Assembly: GCA_963585895.1 (NCBI GenBank)
Contig: OY757912.1
Coordinates: 77,036,612-77,100,611 of the forward strand
Origin: Sepioteuthis lessoniana
Taxonomy: Eukaryota; Mollusca; Cephalopoda; Myopsida; Loliginidae
Direction of reading: 5' to 3'
Length of the DNA stretch: 64,000 bases
The first letter of the stretch is position 1; the number at the start of each line of letters is the position of its first letter. The notes below the pieces were generated by a model, which saw only the letters and a program-made list of their open reading frames with translations, had not been told where the DNA came from and searched no databases. The position numbers and the translations under genes were made by a program. Positions 41,506 to 52,074 of the stretch are shown in pieces.

Positions 41506-41789
41506 AATAAATAAAAAAATAAACATTAAAAAGCCAGTATATCTTCAAGTAAGTAAAAATAAGTTATTTGATACCAAATCCTGTTTATACATATATATTA
41601 AATATACATATGATTAGTAAACACATTTTGTATTGGGTGCGGAAGCGAAATATGGAAATTAAAAAAAAAATCTTTTTTAGTCTAATTAGCTTAATTTTTT
41701 AAAAACAAACAAAAAAAAGCGATAAATCTACATTTTCAAGATTAGCTCTGTTATTCAAGCACATCTTCATTGAAATTCAGCCCAATATG

Positions 41790-42455
41790 AGTAAGTAAGA
41801 AAAGAAACGACAAAGAATCAATGATTTGCTTCACGCCGAAACTAAAAGAAAAAAAAAATTCCGTAAGAATTGGAGTTTCTAAGTTTACCGTATACAAAGT
41901 TTTGGTTGAAACAACTTATATCGTTGACAGCATTTTAAATGGGAGATACGATAGATTCATTGCAAAAACGCGTGATGTCAAAAAATATTTCAGACAAAGC
42001 ATCCAGCTCAAGTAATGACATTTTTAGTTGTTTGTTCTGATGGGAATAAAATGCCTATTTATTTTTAAATGCCAAGAGAAAAAAATCAATACTGAGCGAT
42101 ATTACAAAACATTAAGATTCTAAGTTTTGCCCCGGCTTAAAAAGAAGTACCCCAAATGAAACTTACTAGGTTTAGACTCAAGATGGAGCTCCCGTACATA
42201 CTGCAAAAAAAAAAACATAAACATTTCGTCAGGAAATTTTTTCTCTTTTTTGCCTTCAAATTTATGGTCTCCGTCAAGTCCATACCTTAACCACCCAGAC
42301 GACGCTATATGGGGTGTTATAGAAAACAAAACAAATGCTACTACCTATTCAAATATTGGCTCACTTACGTCAGTTGTTGAGGAGAAATGGAATAAAATGT
42401 CTGAAGAATTTATTTTGAAGGCATGCAAATAGTTTGAATGGCGGGCAAATTGAGT
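41790..42455 (+). pseudogene. mariner-like transposase pseudogene
   Basis: Scattered frames on the plus strand: RIGVSKFTVYKVL (41871-41910), HPAQVMTFLVVCSDGNKMPI (about 42000-42060), then SPSSPYLNHPDDAIWGVIEN (from about 42262) and a WNKMSEEFILKACK C-terminus (to 42431). The SPDLNP-D block followed by WGVIENKTNAT is typical of mariner-family transposases. Catalytic D in the first block (CSDG) is visible. Interrupted by several stops and shifts. Confidence 0.8.
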
Positions 42456-42589
42456 AAATTTACTTTCTTGTCTATATCTTCTTATTTTGTTGTTTACTTT
42501 TTAAAATTAGAATTAATCTTGTTTTATCATAGAATCGTTTATTATTATACAAGAATATTTCTAATTATTCTTCTGCACACTGTGTATAA

Positions 42590-42905
42590 TATTCTTAAAC
42601 GAGTCTGATCTCTATTTTGCTCTGTTAAATGATTTCAAGTATTGCTATATAACTGTCACAATTTAACATCAGTCATTTGTTTGCACACAGTTTGTTCTAT
42701 TTGACTCTATCAGGTGCTACCACTCCAAGTCAGTGTGGACCTGTGATCAGTAGTAATTATAGAATACTCCACATCCCCCAAGTCCTCAAGGCTGGAACAT
42801 CGCAATCAGATGGTTTAGTGTCATATCAGGACACTCGTTGGTAGAGGTCTCACCCTTCTGCAGAGATGCATTCGGTGTATTCTAGAATCCCTGCCGACTG
42901 GGCCT
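42590..42905 (-). mobile_element. Element E copy
   Basis: Minus-strand head and centre: CCAGTCGGCAGGGATTCTAG, TCTGCAGAAGGGTGAGACC, CATCTGATTGCGATGTTCC. Tail missing. Confidence 0.7.
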
Positions 42906-42989
42906 AGCTTCTTTGAGCTCAATTTGGTAATTTATTACGGCCATGGTACATCCGACACACGAAAAGAAAGATATACATTTAGATCGAAT

Positions 42990-43285
42990 GATATTACCAC
43001 GCAGATGTACGGATGGCAAAACGGGTATTATCGTAGAAAATAGACTCTACATGTCAAGTTCGAAACTTGGAAGAAATTTAATTCCTTTTACTTTACACTA
43101 ATCTTCGTAGGAAAGACATACATCGATCTCTTGTTTCTCTCTCTCTTCCTCATATCTGGAGAAATAGAAAGTCAGATTAGGTTTATTAACGTTGGTAGAG
43201 CAAACGGTTTTGAAGGTTAACTAAGAATTCAAACCAGCTGTGGTCTGCTTTAAATTAAGCAAGACCTGTCCGTAGTTAAGAGATT
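42990..43285 (+). mobile_element. SINE-C-like copy (diverged)
   Basis: Recognisable by ATTATCGTAGAAAATAGACT, TTTACACTAATCTTCGTAGG, AGATTAGGTTTATTAACGTT and the final GCAAGACCTGTCCGTAGTT. Promoter boxes lost. Confidence 0.45.
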
Positions 43286-43399
43286 TTTTTCCGTTTTTAA
43301 TTTCATGTGTTAACAAGTTTAAATCTTATTTTCCTCTGTTTTTATTGAAAATCTAATATGTGTTTTATACACAGGGACGCATTATGCGACGTTAAATTT

Positions 43400-43995
43400 G
43401 GTTGTTTAGTTGTTTGGGTTTTATGACATATCAACTTTTGTTGGTTATATAATGCCAAATCCATTTTTATGCAAAAAATCAGTTCTATTTCAAACAATTC
43501 AGTTTTAACATGAGTACACAGTTTAAGTGTCAAAAACATTTCTATTTCAAGCTATTCAGTTAATTCAAACAATTCTAATTCAGCTAATTCAGTCTAGTAT
43601 AAGTATAGATTTTGTTTACACACAGTTATATGTCAAAATATTTCTATATCAAACAATTCAGTTTAGTGTAAAGACAGTTTCAATGTAAAAAAAAAACAGT
43701 TCTATTTCGAACAATGCATTTTAGCATATACTTTGGTGTAAAAAGATAAGACCACCATGAAAAAATGCAGAAATTTGGATTGACTAATTTTCATTTTACC
43801 CATAGATCGACTCCTAACATGTACTACCACTCTAGGTGAGAATGGACCTGGGATAATAACAATGAAGAGGTAACTCCACATTCCCCAAAGCTCCAGGACT
43901 GGAACCTTACAATCAGTTACAGTTGAGTGTCATACCGGAGAATCAACACTTTTTAGGCTTTGGGTTGCTTCTTTACAAGGAATGTTGTAAAATTT
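43400..43995 (-). mobile_element. Element E, long copy
   Basis: Minus strand with tail (TTTGGGTTTTATGACATATC), repetitive AT-rich body, and centre GAGAATGGACCTGGGATAAT. The head is damaged. 43996-44545 beyond it is unassigned. Confidence 0.7.
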
Positions 43996-44545
43996 CTTAT
44001 TCTTAGCCCCACTGACAGAGTAATAGTTTCAAATTGTTTTAATCACGCTGAGGAAGAATTGTTTTAAGGGAAAAAGGGATACAAGAAAAATCTCTTAACA
44101 ATGAAAATGGACATTTCTTTTAATAAGACATTTAGTTAACATATGTCTAAGATTGTGAAGCGTAAATTAGAAATTGTTTCCATTGTCAAAGGGTATTAGC
44201 TGAATTACGCCGGTTTTCGCATCTGACCATCATTTTCATTACTGGCAATTACTCTATGATTTCATAAAGTGGAATTGGCTGAAGTAATTCAATTAGAATT
44301 ATATGACTAAGGCAACATTATTTCAGAAATAAATATGCAAGGCAAATAAAGCCGATAGCAGTACGCAAGATAATTATTCAAATAAAAGGTTTATATATTC
44401 CCGCGGACAGAGCTAAGAATCCAATTAGAAACGGGGCTTGATATCATTTGCTGATCAGGTTCTCTTAACATCAGACAGACGCTATTCGGAGTATAGCCAT
44501 GATTACACACACACACGCGCGCACGTGCAAGACACAGAGAGACGC

Positions 44546-44670
44546 GTATATATATATATATATATATATATAAGCCATCCGCACGAGCAGGATTCGACAA
44601 GAGGTCTACTTTTTAAGTGAAGTTTAACTGGTTTGAATTTAGAGTTTTCCTTCTCCTACATTAGTCACAA
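44546..44670 (-). mobile_element. (TA)n followed by SINE-C 3' fragment
   Basis: TA tract 44546-44572, then a minus-strand SINE-C tail (ATCCTGCTCGTGCGGATGGC) and ACTAATGTAGGAGAAGGAAA. The TATA side corresponds to the SINE 3' end, as at 50591-50640. Confidence 0.7.
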
Positions 44671-44802
44671 TACCAGTTTCACATCTATTGAAATACAAAC
44701 AATCCCCACTATATCACCAAAATTAACCTGAAAAATGATAAAATAAGTCTTCAAATCCTTCAAGCCGTCAATATCGAAAATCAACAACCATATGTAAATT
44801 AC

Positions 44803-45262
44803 CCCAGTCAGCTGGGGCTACAGAATACTCAAACTGCATCTCTGCAGAGGAGTAAGACTCTCCACCAATGAGTCTCCTTGATATGACTCTAAAAAATCTG
44901 ATGGTGAGGCTCCAGTCATGCTGAAGCTTTGGGAAATGCAGGAACCCCCTTCACTGCCATCGCTTCTAAGTCCACTGTGTCCCGAAGTGGTAGCCCTTGA
45001 TAGGGTCCTATCCATGGGTCAAATAGAACTAAACAGAATAATTACGCTAAACTGAATTTTTTGAAATATTTTGACATTTAAACTGCGTACTTACGCTTAA
45101 GAAACAAAAAAAACTGTCCTTCACTAAACTGAATTGTTTGATACTTTTTACTTATGCTAAAGAAACAAAAAACTGCACTTATACTAAACTGAAATGTTTG
45201 AAACTTTTTATCAAAATGACTTAATTCGGTGGTAAATGACCCGAAAAGGGTTGATAAACCAT
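44803..45262 (+). mobile_element. Element E copy
   Basis: Head CCCCAGTCAGCTGGGGCTAC, CATCTCTGCAGAGGAGTAAG, CCCGAAGTGGTAGCCCTTGA, and tail GGTAAATGACCCGAAAAGGG. Its A-rich end received a SINE-C insertion. Confidence 0.8.
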
Positions 45263-45276
45263 AAAACAAAACAAAC

Positions 45277-45569
45277 CCGTGCCCGTGGTGTAATGGTTAT
45301 CGTCGTAGGAAATGGGCACGGCCACACGCGTTCATATCCTGGACGAGACTTGTTGCATTTCATATAGCACTAATACTCTTGGGAAAGATATGAATCCAAT
45401 TATTCTCCCTCCAGCTATGGGTAAATAGTAGGGCAGACAGGATTCTTCAGCCTTGGTGAGGCTACTAGTCTAGGAAAAGGAAAACTCTGAATTTAAATCT
45501 GTTAAACTCCGCTTAAAATTTGACATTGTGTTATATCCTGCCCAAGCGGAGGGGTTGGTAAATATGGTA
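45277..45569 (+). mobile_element. SINE-C with 14-bp target-site duplication in an E tail
   Basis: Direct repeats AAAACAAAACAAAC at 45263-45276 and 45570-45583 flank it. Head CCGTGGTGTAATGGTTATCG, GCGTTCATATCCTGG, tail TATATCCTGCCCAAGCGGAG. Confidence 0.9.
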
Positions 45570-45594
45570 AAAACAAAACAAACAAACCAAACGA

Positions 45595-45930
45595 AGACCC
45601 AATTGGCTGAGGCTGAATCTCTGCAGAGAGGTAATACTTCTTCTTCCTCCTCCCCACGAGTGCCCTGAATATGACAGTAAATAATCTGATGGAGATTTGG
45701 GGAATGCAGAGTACTCCTTCATTTCCATTGCTCCCAGGTTCACTCTGATCTGAAGTGGTAGCACCTGAAAGGATTCTCTCTATCTATGGATCAAAGAGAA
45801 CAAACTATGCGTGCAAACAAAGGAGAGATGTTAATTTGCGTCTGTTATATGGAAATACTTGAAACCATTGAACTATTCGCAACAAAGAGTTCAGGCTCTT
45901 TTAAGAAAGAGATCTAGAAAATGTGTTTAC

Positions 45931-45977
<47 letters not shown>

Positions 45978-46055
45978 GGGTGGGTAAGCCGAATTTGGCA
46001 TAAAATAACCTATAAAGGTTGATACGCCATGAATCCCAGCCAAACCAAACTAAAC
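45595..46055 (+). mobile_element. Element E copy with internal (TA)n
   Basis: Head ACCCAATTGGCTGAGGCTG, centre GCTCCCAGGTTCACTCTGAT, and a TA tract at 45940-45974 within the AT-rich body. Tail TTTGGCATAAAATAACCTAT. Confidence 0.75.
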
Positions 46056-46069
46056 CTAATGTAGATACA

Positions 46070-46377
46070 ATAGTATCAAACACCGGTAATTACATAGCAA
46101 ACATATTCAATAAGTAACACGTTAATCAAATCACCCCTATTAATAATAAATCCTTTCGACAAAATGAATTTATCACCTAAACTAAATAAAAACAAATCGA
46201 ACTGAAGACGATCAATCAATATGATCGAAAACGCTTGGGAGCAGAACCTAAGAAAACTTGTCTGACCCTCATACAAAGAAACTAGCAAGAAAGCTTGAGA
46301 AAAAAAAAACCATAAGAAGATCATAAAAAGGTAAATTCTGTGGTCTTTAACTAAACTTTTCTAAAAAATATATATGT

Positions 46378-46404
<27 letters not shown>
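46070..46404 (+). repeat. Copy of the unknown basic-tail element, then (GT)n
   Basis: Hairpin ACTGAAGACGATCAATCAAT...TGATCGAAAACGCTTGGG (46196-46236), then a lysine-rich tail region and TGTGGTCTTTAACTAAACTT, matching the order at 33455-33605. (GT)n at 46376-46408. Confidence 0.45.
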
Positions 46405-46408
<4 letters not shown>

Positions 46409-46690
46409 AGGCGATCGTGGGATGATGGTTAGTTTCGTTGGAAATCGGTATGGCGAATCGAGTTCAAATCCTGGATGAGGTTGCTTTCTTTTCATATAGT
46501 GCACATACCATTGGGAAAGGTATGAATCTAACTATTCTCTTTTCAGCTATGAATAAATAGTTAGGCAAACTGGCTCTTTAGCTTTGGTATGGTAATTGGT
46601 TACTTAGAAAAAAAACTAAATTTAATCTTGTTATACTCCGCTGAAAAATTGATCTTATGGTACGTCCTGGTTGTTTTGGGTGGTTAGTTT
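46405..46690 (+). mobile_element. SINE-C-like copy (diverged)
   Basis: GATCGTGGGATGATGGTTAG head, CGAGTTCAAATCCTGGATGA B-box region, GGGAAAGGTATGAATCTAAC body, and TGATCTTATGGTACGTCCTG tail. Abuts a GT microsatellite at its 5' side. Confidence 0.7.
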
Positions 46691-46719
46691 AATACACGCA
46701 TACCTACACCCAAATATAT

Positions 46720-46729
46720 ATTTATATAT

Positions 46730-46774
<45 letters not shown>

Positions 46775-46934
46775 AGGAAAGAATGAGAGATATAAACAAA
46801 TGTGATAAGACAAACAGGAATATTTCTTTATTGTTATTTTTTATTATTCTCTCTTAGCTTCGATATTAGGTCATCGTTAGGGAAAAAGTCTTAAAGAAAA
46901 GTTTTATTAAACGTTTTAAAAAGAGCTGATATAC
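46720..46934. repeat. (TA)n(GA)n microsatellite and flank
   Basis: TA at 46731-46760, GA at 46761-46776, followed by AT-rich sequence with no assignment. Confidence 0.8.
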
Positions 46935-47016
46935 TATAAGATTAGTTTAGTTGGGTTTTATGGCATATCAACCATTGTTGGGTATTTAATATTAAATCTT
47001 ACTTATTCATATATTT

Positions 47017-47050
<34 letters not shown>

Positions 47051-47385
47051 TTGTAAACATATCTTGTGGATGACATTCTTAAACGAGCCTGAGCCCTTTT
47101 TTTTAACACAGTTAAATGGTTCGAAGTATTGCTATATAACAGTCACAATTTAAACATATAGTTTGTTCTATTTGATCTATAGATAATATTCTCTGATGCT
47201 ACCACTGCGGGTCAAAGTACACCTAGGAGAAATGGCTATTGTAGAGTACTCTTCATTCCCCAAATCTCCAAGGCTGGAGCCTCACCATCAGATGGTTTAA
47301 TATCATTTCTAGGACACACGTTTGGGGTTCTCACCCCTCTGCAGAGATGCAGTCGGTGTATTCTATAGCCCCAGCCGATTGATTG
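46935..47385 (-). mobile_element. Element E copy
   Basis: Minus strand: tail GTTGGGTTTTATGGCATATC, TA tract 47022-47047, centre and head CAATCGGCTGGGGCTATAGA. Confidence 0.78.
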
Positions 47386-47389
47386 GTTC

Positions 47390-47855
47390 GTTCCTTTGTT
47401 TAATGGCATATTAATCTTCGTAGGTTATTTAATGCCAAAGCCATTCCCCGAGAAGAACAGTAAGTAAGTAAAGTTAGCGACCATAGTCGAGGGTGACCCG
47501 AAGGCTCCCTTTTCGATAGCTACTACACCAAGGTGTAGGGGAGGGCGCTACTCCATTCCCTGGATTGCTCCACTTTACCCTTGAACCGTACCTTATAATG
47601 CTGAGTGTTAAGCAAGGTGGTATCAAGTTCCATTTTTAAAGTCTTTGGTATGACTCGACCTGGGATTGAACCCAGGTCTCCCGGGCCATTGGCGAACACT
47701 CTAACCGTTAACCCATAGCTGCGAGGATAAGGGGGTTCATACCTTTCCCAAGGGTATTTGCCTGAAAGTAAACGTAATAGCGCGACTGGAGTACGAACTC
47801 GCTTATTACGAATCCGCAGTCCATCGCTTTAACCATTACACCGCAGTATTTGTCG
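47390..47855 (-). mobile_element. SINE-A split by a nested SINE-D
   Basis: SINE-A tail half at 47390-47461 (AATGGCATATTAATCTTCGT, AATGCCAAAGCCATTCC), SINE-D at 47462-47705, then SINE-A head half 47706-47855 (AACCCATAGCTGCGAGGATA to GCTTTAACCATTACACC). Both are minus strand. D is younger than A. Confidence 0.88.
47462..47705 (-). mobile_element. SINE-D nested in SINE-A
   Basis: TAGAGTGTTCGCCAATGGCC head, GGGTTCAATCCCAGG B-box, CTTAACACTCAGCATTATAA, GGAATGGAGTAGCGCCCTCC, and CGACTATGGTCGCTAACTTT end. Confidence 0.9.
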
Positions 47856-48275
47856 CTGCCTCCCACCAGACACGACTTGACACAAGGTCAAAAGCCCGAA
47901 GGCCAATTAAAGTGGGGATAAAGGGGAGGGGAAGGTCGGGAAGGAGCCGAGACTCGAACCCTGCTTGTCAGTGCTGCTCATCGGCTCACTTAGTGCAATG
48001 TAAGCCTGATGAGGCAAGCGGTTTCACGAACCCAAATGTGGGTCCGGGCACGTATGCCAGTTTACGGCTTAAACTAGACGCTTGGTCTAGTGCCGTACAA
48101 AGGGGACAAAAGTGCAGCTCGCCCACCCGAAGGTTGCCCAGCCGAAGCTGGGGGCCTATTCGGCCCCGAGTCTGCTCTTGGTTTCGAGCGCCCATCCGGC
48201 ACGAATGCCAGACGGCCCAGCTAAAAAGCCGGGGAACCGCGAGGACACACCCCAGCCTATTGGGATGTATGCTAT
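47856..48275 (-). mobile_element. SINE-G: GC-rich SINE-like block sharing the SINE-C tail
   Basis: About 420 bases, far GC-richer than anything around it. On the minus strand it has a B-box GCAGGGTTCGAGTCTCGGC preceded by CACTAAGTGAGCCGATGAGC, then a tail GACCTTGTGTCAAGTCGTGT followed by GGTGGGAGG...AAATA that parallels the SINE-C tail. The upstream part (48270-47990) is not tRNA-like. Frames on both strands (121 and 69 residues) look non-coding. Confidence 0.55.
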
Positions 48276-49114
48276 AAGAGAATCGACGAAAAAGGAGCTA
48301 ACGTTGCATATCAATTTGTTGAATGAAAATGATTTTTGGTATCCGAGTGTCTTCAACTAAACTTTATATGATTTCTGCTATCGCAGACACCTAGCAGCAA
48401 GCAAGGTAAATAATCCAATTTCATATACATTTACAAACATTCTTATTAACAACGTTAGTGAAATCTACATCTGCTTGTTTCAAAGACCTACTGTAATGAA
48501 GTGGTGATTGAGATTGTAGACAATCGCATAACAGAACATGATGATTTTTCTATTGTTTCAGATGAGTTAGATTTGTCAACTCGTATTGGCATATTAAAGG
48601 ATGACATATAATCCAAAGAAATAGAAAATCTTCGAACACGTTTGAGAACAGATTGTTAAATAAACAGAAATTATATCTTTTATTTCTTTAAACGTGATTA
48701 AACTTTGAGTTTCGACTTTATTTTCTATGTTTTAATGATGATCATTATATTATTCATCGTTATTTACTCATGAAGTATAATGAAATGCAAAAATGGGAAT
48801 TAATTAAAAGTGAAAAACAAATTAAGTAAAACTTGAGGCAGAACATTTATCCCCTCATAGTTTCATTGATTGATTAATTGATTATTTTGAGTGGCACGTC
48901 GATACACTTACGACTTTTATGAACATGTTAAAGGATTTTGTTCATTGTAGGTATGGGGCTGGGAGAATGTATTAGTGCTATTGTTTTGGTTTTAGTTTCG
49001 CAGCTTGTAGGTATTTGGGTTGAAATGTCTGACTCCATTTTTTTCTTTATTCTTTTGTCCATTTAATTCGTTGGCGTATTCTTTATCTGTTGAAGGCGGC
49101 AAAAGAGTTATTGG

Positions 49115-49153
<39 letters not shown>

Positions 49154-49199
49154 AATAGTTCTTTCTTGAGAATTCTTTCTTACACTCTGTAAAAAAGAT
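48276..49199. other. Unassigned stretch
   Basis: Contains an element-tail-like phrase at 48283-48365 (TGTCTTCAACTAAACTTTAT, cf. 46346) and (GAAA)n at 49116-49154. Nothing coding recognised. Confidence 0.4.
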
Positions 49200-49345
49200 A
49201 TATCTTATCTACAGATTGGACCCTTACAGGTACTAGCACTCCGGTTCTAAATAGATGTTAGAGTAATGGCAATGAACACACTCCCCAGATTTTCTCGAGT
49301 GTACTGTCACCATCAGATTCTGTTTAGTGTCATAGACAGGAAACA
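49200..49345 (-). mobile_element. Element E fragment
   Basis: Centre only: ACCCTTACAGGTACTAGCAC, GTAATGGCAATGAACACAC and TCACCATCAGATTCTG. 49346-49584 is unassigned. Confidence 0.5.
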
Positions 49346-49584
49346 TCTATATATTTACAAATTCTCATATCCTACTCACTATATAATACGTTCTCATTTT
49401 GATATAAAAATTAATCGCAGCCAATCAGATGTATTTCAGATTGAAATTAAAAATTGTGTGAATCACACTCCAAGTCATCATAGTTTTGGCCCGTTGAGAC
49501 TTTCCCTCAAATATTATGGCCTTTCTGAGTACCTGTGTTTGAGACCTCTATTCAAAGTTTTCTTGGTCTTGTTTGGAACTTTTC

Positions 49585-49631
49585 ATTTGGTTAGGTTTGG
49601 TTTGCTTTTAGAGCATATCAACCATTGTTGG

Positions 49632-49701
<70 letters not shown>

Positions 49702-50095
49702 TAAATATATGATTTGTAAGCAAATTTTGTTGATACACTCAGTGAAATGATGATGCAGTTCTATTTCTAATAATTCACTTTAGCATAAGTTAAAAAAGCT
49801 AATTTTTTCTAAGTACTGCTATGTAATACTAACATTTCAATTAAATATCAATCATTTGTTTGCACACAGTTTAAATATCAAACACTTGTATTTGATCCCT
49901 ATCAGGTGCTAAAACTCCGGACCAGAGCAGACCTGGGAGCGATAGCCCTGAAGAGGCACTCCGTATTCTGCAAAGTTCTTGCATTACTGAAGCCTCACAA
50001 TCTGATTGTAAAGTGCCATATCCAGGGCACTAGTTGGGTATAGGGTCTTACCTCTCTGCAGAGATTCAGTCGGTGTATTATACAGCCCCAGCCGT
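49585..50095 (-). mobile_element. Element E copy with internal (TA)n(GT)n
   Basis: Minus strand: tail region 49590-49634, microsatellite 49635-49699, body, and head CGGCTGGGGCTGTATAATAC near 50094. Confidence 0.75.
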
Positions 50096-50586
50096 AAGGT
50101 TTGATCTCACTACAACTGATTATCTTTCATACCATAATAGTACATTAGGCGCTGGTAAATGACCGAGCCGTGTGAATGATGAGACACACAACTTTTAGGC
50201 GCACACAGTAAAGTTCACTGTTTAAAAAAGAATAACCAGTATAAATTTGGAATGTCGCCATATTGGTTGGAGTCCTCTGTGAAGAACAAATTATGAAAAC
50301 AAACAATGAAAAAGACACTCACCCAATTTCCAGCCGATGTTAGAAGCTGGAAAGAAAAGCTCTGCAGTAATTTTTGTCAAACAGAAGACAGGTTGGAGTC
50401 TTGTGAATCAGCATGGGACATAACGACGTGTGGCTTGGTCAGGTGGAAAGGGGAATTGTCACTGTGTAGTCACGTTAAAACTGTTACGCCTCCTTCTTAA
50501 CTACTCATCTCTTTTGGCTACGTTCCACATGCAGATGTACACACAAAGATGTATTTTTAGACAAATCACCCCATATGAACCAGTAG

Positions 50587-50590
<4 letters not shown>
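50096..50590. other. Unassigned stretch
   Basis: No recognised content apart from short non-homologous frames. Confidence 0.4.
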
Positions 50591-50630
<40 letters not shown>

Positions 50631-50872
50631 CAACCCCTTCCACATGAGCAGGATACGACACAAGGACAATTCTCAGCAGAGTTTAACAGATTTGAAATCA
50701 GAGTTCTCCTTTACCTTGACCGATCCACAAAGAGTCTAGTCTACCCTAAAATTTACCCATATGGAGAGAGAATAATTACATTCATATCCTTCTCAAGGGT
50801 GTCACCGCTTTATGAAATGCAAACATTTGAATTTAGGTCACCGAGTCCATTTCCTATTGCATTTCGGTTCTA
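50591..50872 (-). mobile_element. (TA)n followed by SINE-C copy
   Basis: TA tract 50591-50629 at the SINE 3' end, then a minus-strand SINE-C: TATCCTGCTCATGTGGAAGG, GGAGAACTCTGATTTCAAAT, CCCTTGAGAAGGATATGAAT. The head is degraded. Confidence 0.7.
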
Positions 50873-50874
50873 CT

Positions 50875-50975
50875 GAATATATAAAAACTTTGGAAAATAT
50901 GTATAATAACTTTTCTTCTCATAAACAACCAAATCATTCTTGTTATACATATTTTCCAAAGTTTTTTTGTATATT
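50875..50975. repeat. Perfect 24-bp inverted repeat (hairpin)
   Basis: Arms 50883-50906 and 50943-50966 are exact complements (core ACTTTGGAAAATATGTATAA) around a 36-base interior. A further GAATATA/TATATTC pair extends the stem with a small offset. A young foldback or a hairpin within a larger repeat that SINE-A later interrupted. Confidence 0.8.
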
Positions 50976-51039
50976 CTTTACACTTTTTACACATCCATTG
51001 TTAACTTAACATCACTAATATAACCCCTCATAATCTTGA

Positions 51040-51278
51040 GGGGGTGTCCACGTGGTGTAATGGTTAAAGCGATGGACTGCGGAATCGTAGTACGTAAGTT
51101 CGTACTCCAACCGCGCTATTACGTTCACTTTCCGGCAAATACCCTTGGAAAAGGTATGAACCCCCCTTATCCTCGCAACTATGGGTTAAAAAGTACCACT
51201 ACTGTTCTTCTAGAAGAATGGCTTTGGCATTAAATAACCTAAAAAGAGTTAATATGTCATTAAACAAAGAAACCCAAA
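51040..51278 (+). mobile_element. SINE-A with 13-bp target-site duplication
   Basis: Direct repeats CTCATAATCTTGA at 51027-51039 and 51279-51291. Head TGTCCACGTGGTGTAATGGT (A-box), GCGATGGACTGCGGAATCG, AAGTTCGTACTCCAACC (B-box area), body AAGGTATGAACCCCCCTTAT, tail GGCTTTGGCATTAAATAACC and TTAATATGTCATTAAAC. Reference copy for the family. Confidence 0.93.
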
Positions 51279-51353
51279 CTCATAATCTTGATGATGGTTC
51301 AGTAGAACCGAAACGTTATTGCGTGAATTTGCTTCTCAATAAATCTCTCCTTT

Positions 51354-51385
<32 letters not shown>

Positions 51386-51393
51386 TATATATA
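51279..51393 (+). repeat. Hairpin-motif repeat end and (CATA)n(TA)n
   Basis: Resumes the sequence interrupted by SINE-A: TGATGATGGTTCAGTAGAAC then CGAAACGTTATTGCG, with a perfect GGTTC/GAACC hairpin between TGATGA and GAAA. Hammerhead-like, but the core has an extra base and lacks a good stem I. Ends in (CATA)n and (TA)n. Confidence 0.5.
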
Positions 51394-52027
51394 GCTACAA
51401 ATCTACTATCTACCAGCATTCACGGTTACCAGAAAAAAAGAAAAAAACCCGCCAGGAACAAGAGATAAAAATCTCGAATCACCGCCCGGGGGAAAAAGAA
51501 AAAAATATCATAGGACAAAAAGAAAGAAAATACCAACCCCGTCACACCAGTTGAAAAAAATCAAGAGGTATGCAGTCAGTTGGTCAAAAGAAAAATAAAA
51601 CCCCCCGTAAACGCTGCAATGCTACAATTACAAGAGTGCTCAACACGAGTGGAGCCAATAATAAAATTAACTTAAATCGCGAGTCGGAATTCTCCTACTA
51701 AAGTTTCACCTTAACGGATCATCAGGGAGTCTCACACCGACCAATGATAAAGGAAAAAACGCCGTTTTTTATATTCACCAAAACCTACCTAACTTAAAAT
51801 TTACATAACAAAAGAAACAAATAAAATGAACAAAAAACCTTACTTTTATTTAAAAAAAAAGAAAAAAAAACCTCAGGTATAAATACTCAGAAACCTATCT
51901 CTAATTATAGAGCAACCACCCACATTTGTGTTTAAAACTATTTAAAACCTCCGACCTTTGGTTTAACATATCTCTACTTTTACAAGACGCTATTGCTAAT
52001 TTTTCCTCCATGTAAAGCAAACAGTCC

Positions 52028-52030
<3 letters not shown>
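51394..52030 (-). mobile_element. Element bearing the second intact hammerhead
   Basis: Unit of about 640 bases between (TA)n tracts at 51379-51393 and 52031-52069. On the minus strand it contains a short frame (MEEKLAIASCKSRDMLNQRS, ending about 51910), an AT-rich gap with ATTTATACC, the hammerhead (51741-51683), and a T/G-rich region. Placement of a hammerhead downstream of a reading frame end resembles Penelope-type elements, but no RT or GIY-YIG domain is present to prove it. Confidence 0.5.
51683..51741 (-). ncRNA. Hammerhead ribozyme, type I
   Basis: On the minus strand: outer stem I GTCGG (51741-51737) with CCGAC (51687-51683), internal loop, inner stem I CTCC (51729-51726) with GGAG (51695-51692). 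Core CTGATGA (51725-51719). Stem II short, CC/GG with a loop (51718-51708). GAAA (51707-51704). Stem III AC/GT closing TTTA (51704-51697). Cleavable base A at 51696. Every conserved position fits; stem II is short, which is tolerated when loops interact. Predicted cut between 51696 and 51695. Confidence 0.82.

Positions 52031-52069
<39 letters not shown>
52031..52069. repeat. (TA)n microsatellite
   Basis: Border between the ribozyme element and a mariner 5' fragment. Confidence 0.95.
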
Positions 52070-52074
52070 TAGGG

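Noticed and set aside
47912-48277. 121-residue proline/arginine-rich frame in the GC-rich block
   Set aside because: Overlapped by frames on both strands and lies inside a SINE-like repeat; no domain and no coding support.
48540-48665. Possible coding exon (DELDLSTRIGILKDD-like)
   Set aside because: Short, quickly interrupted, and without repeats or conservation that I can judge.
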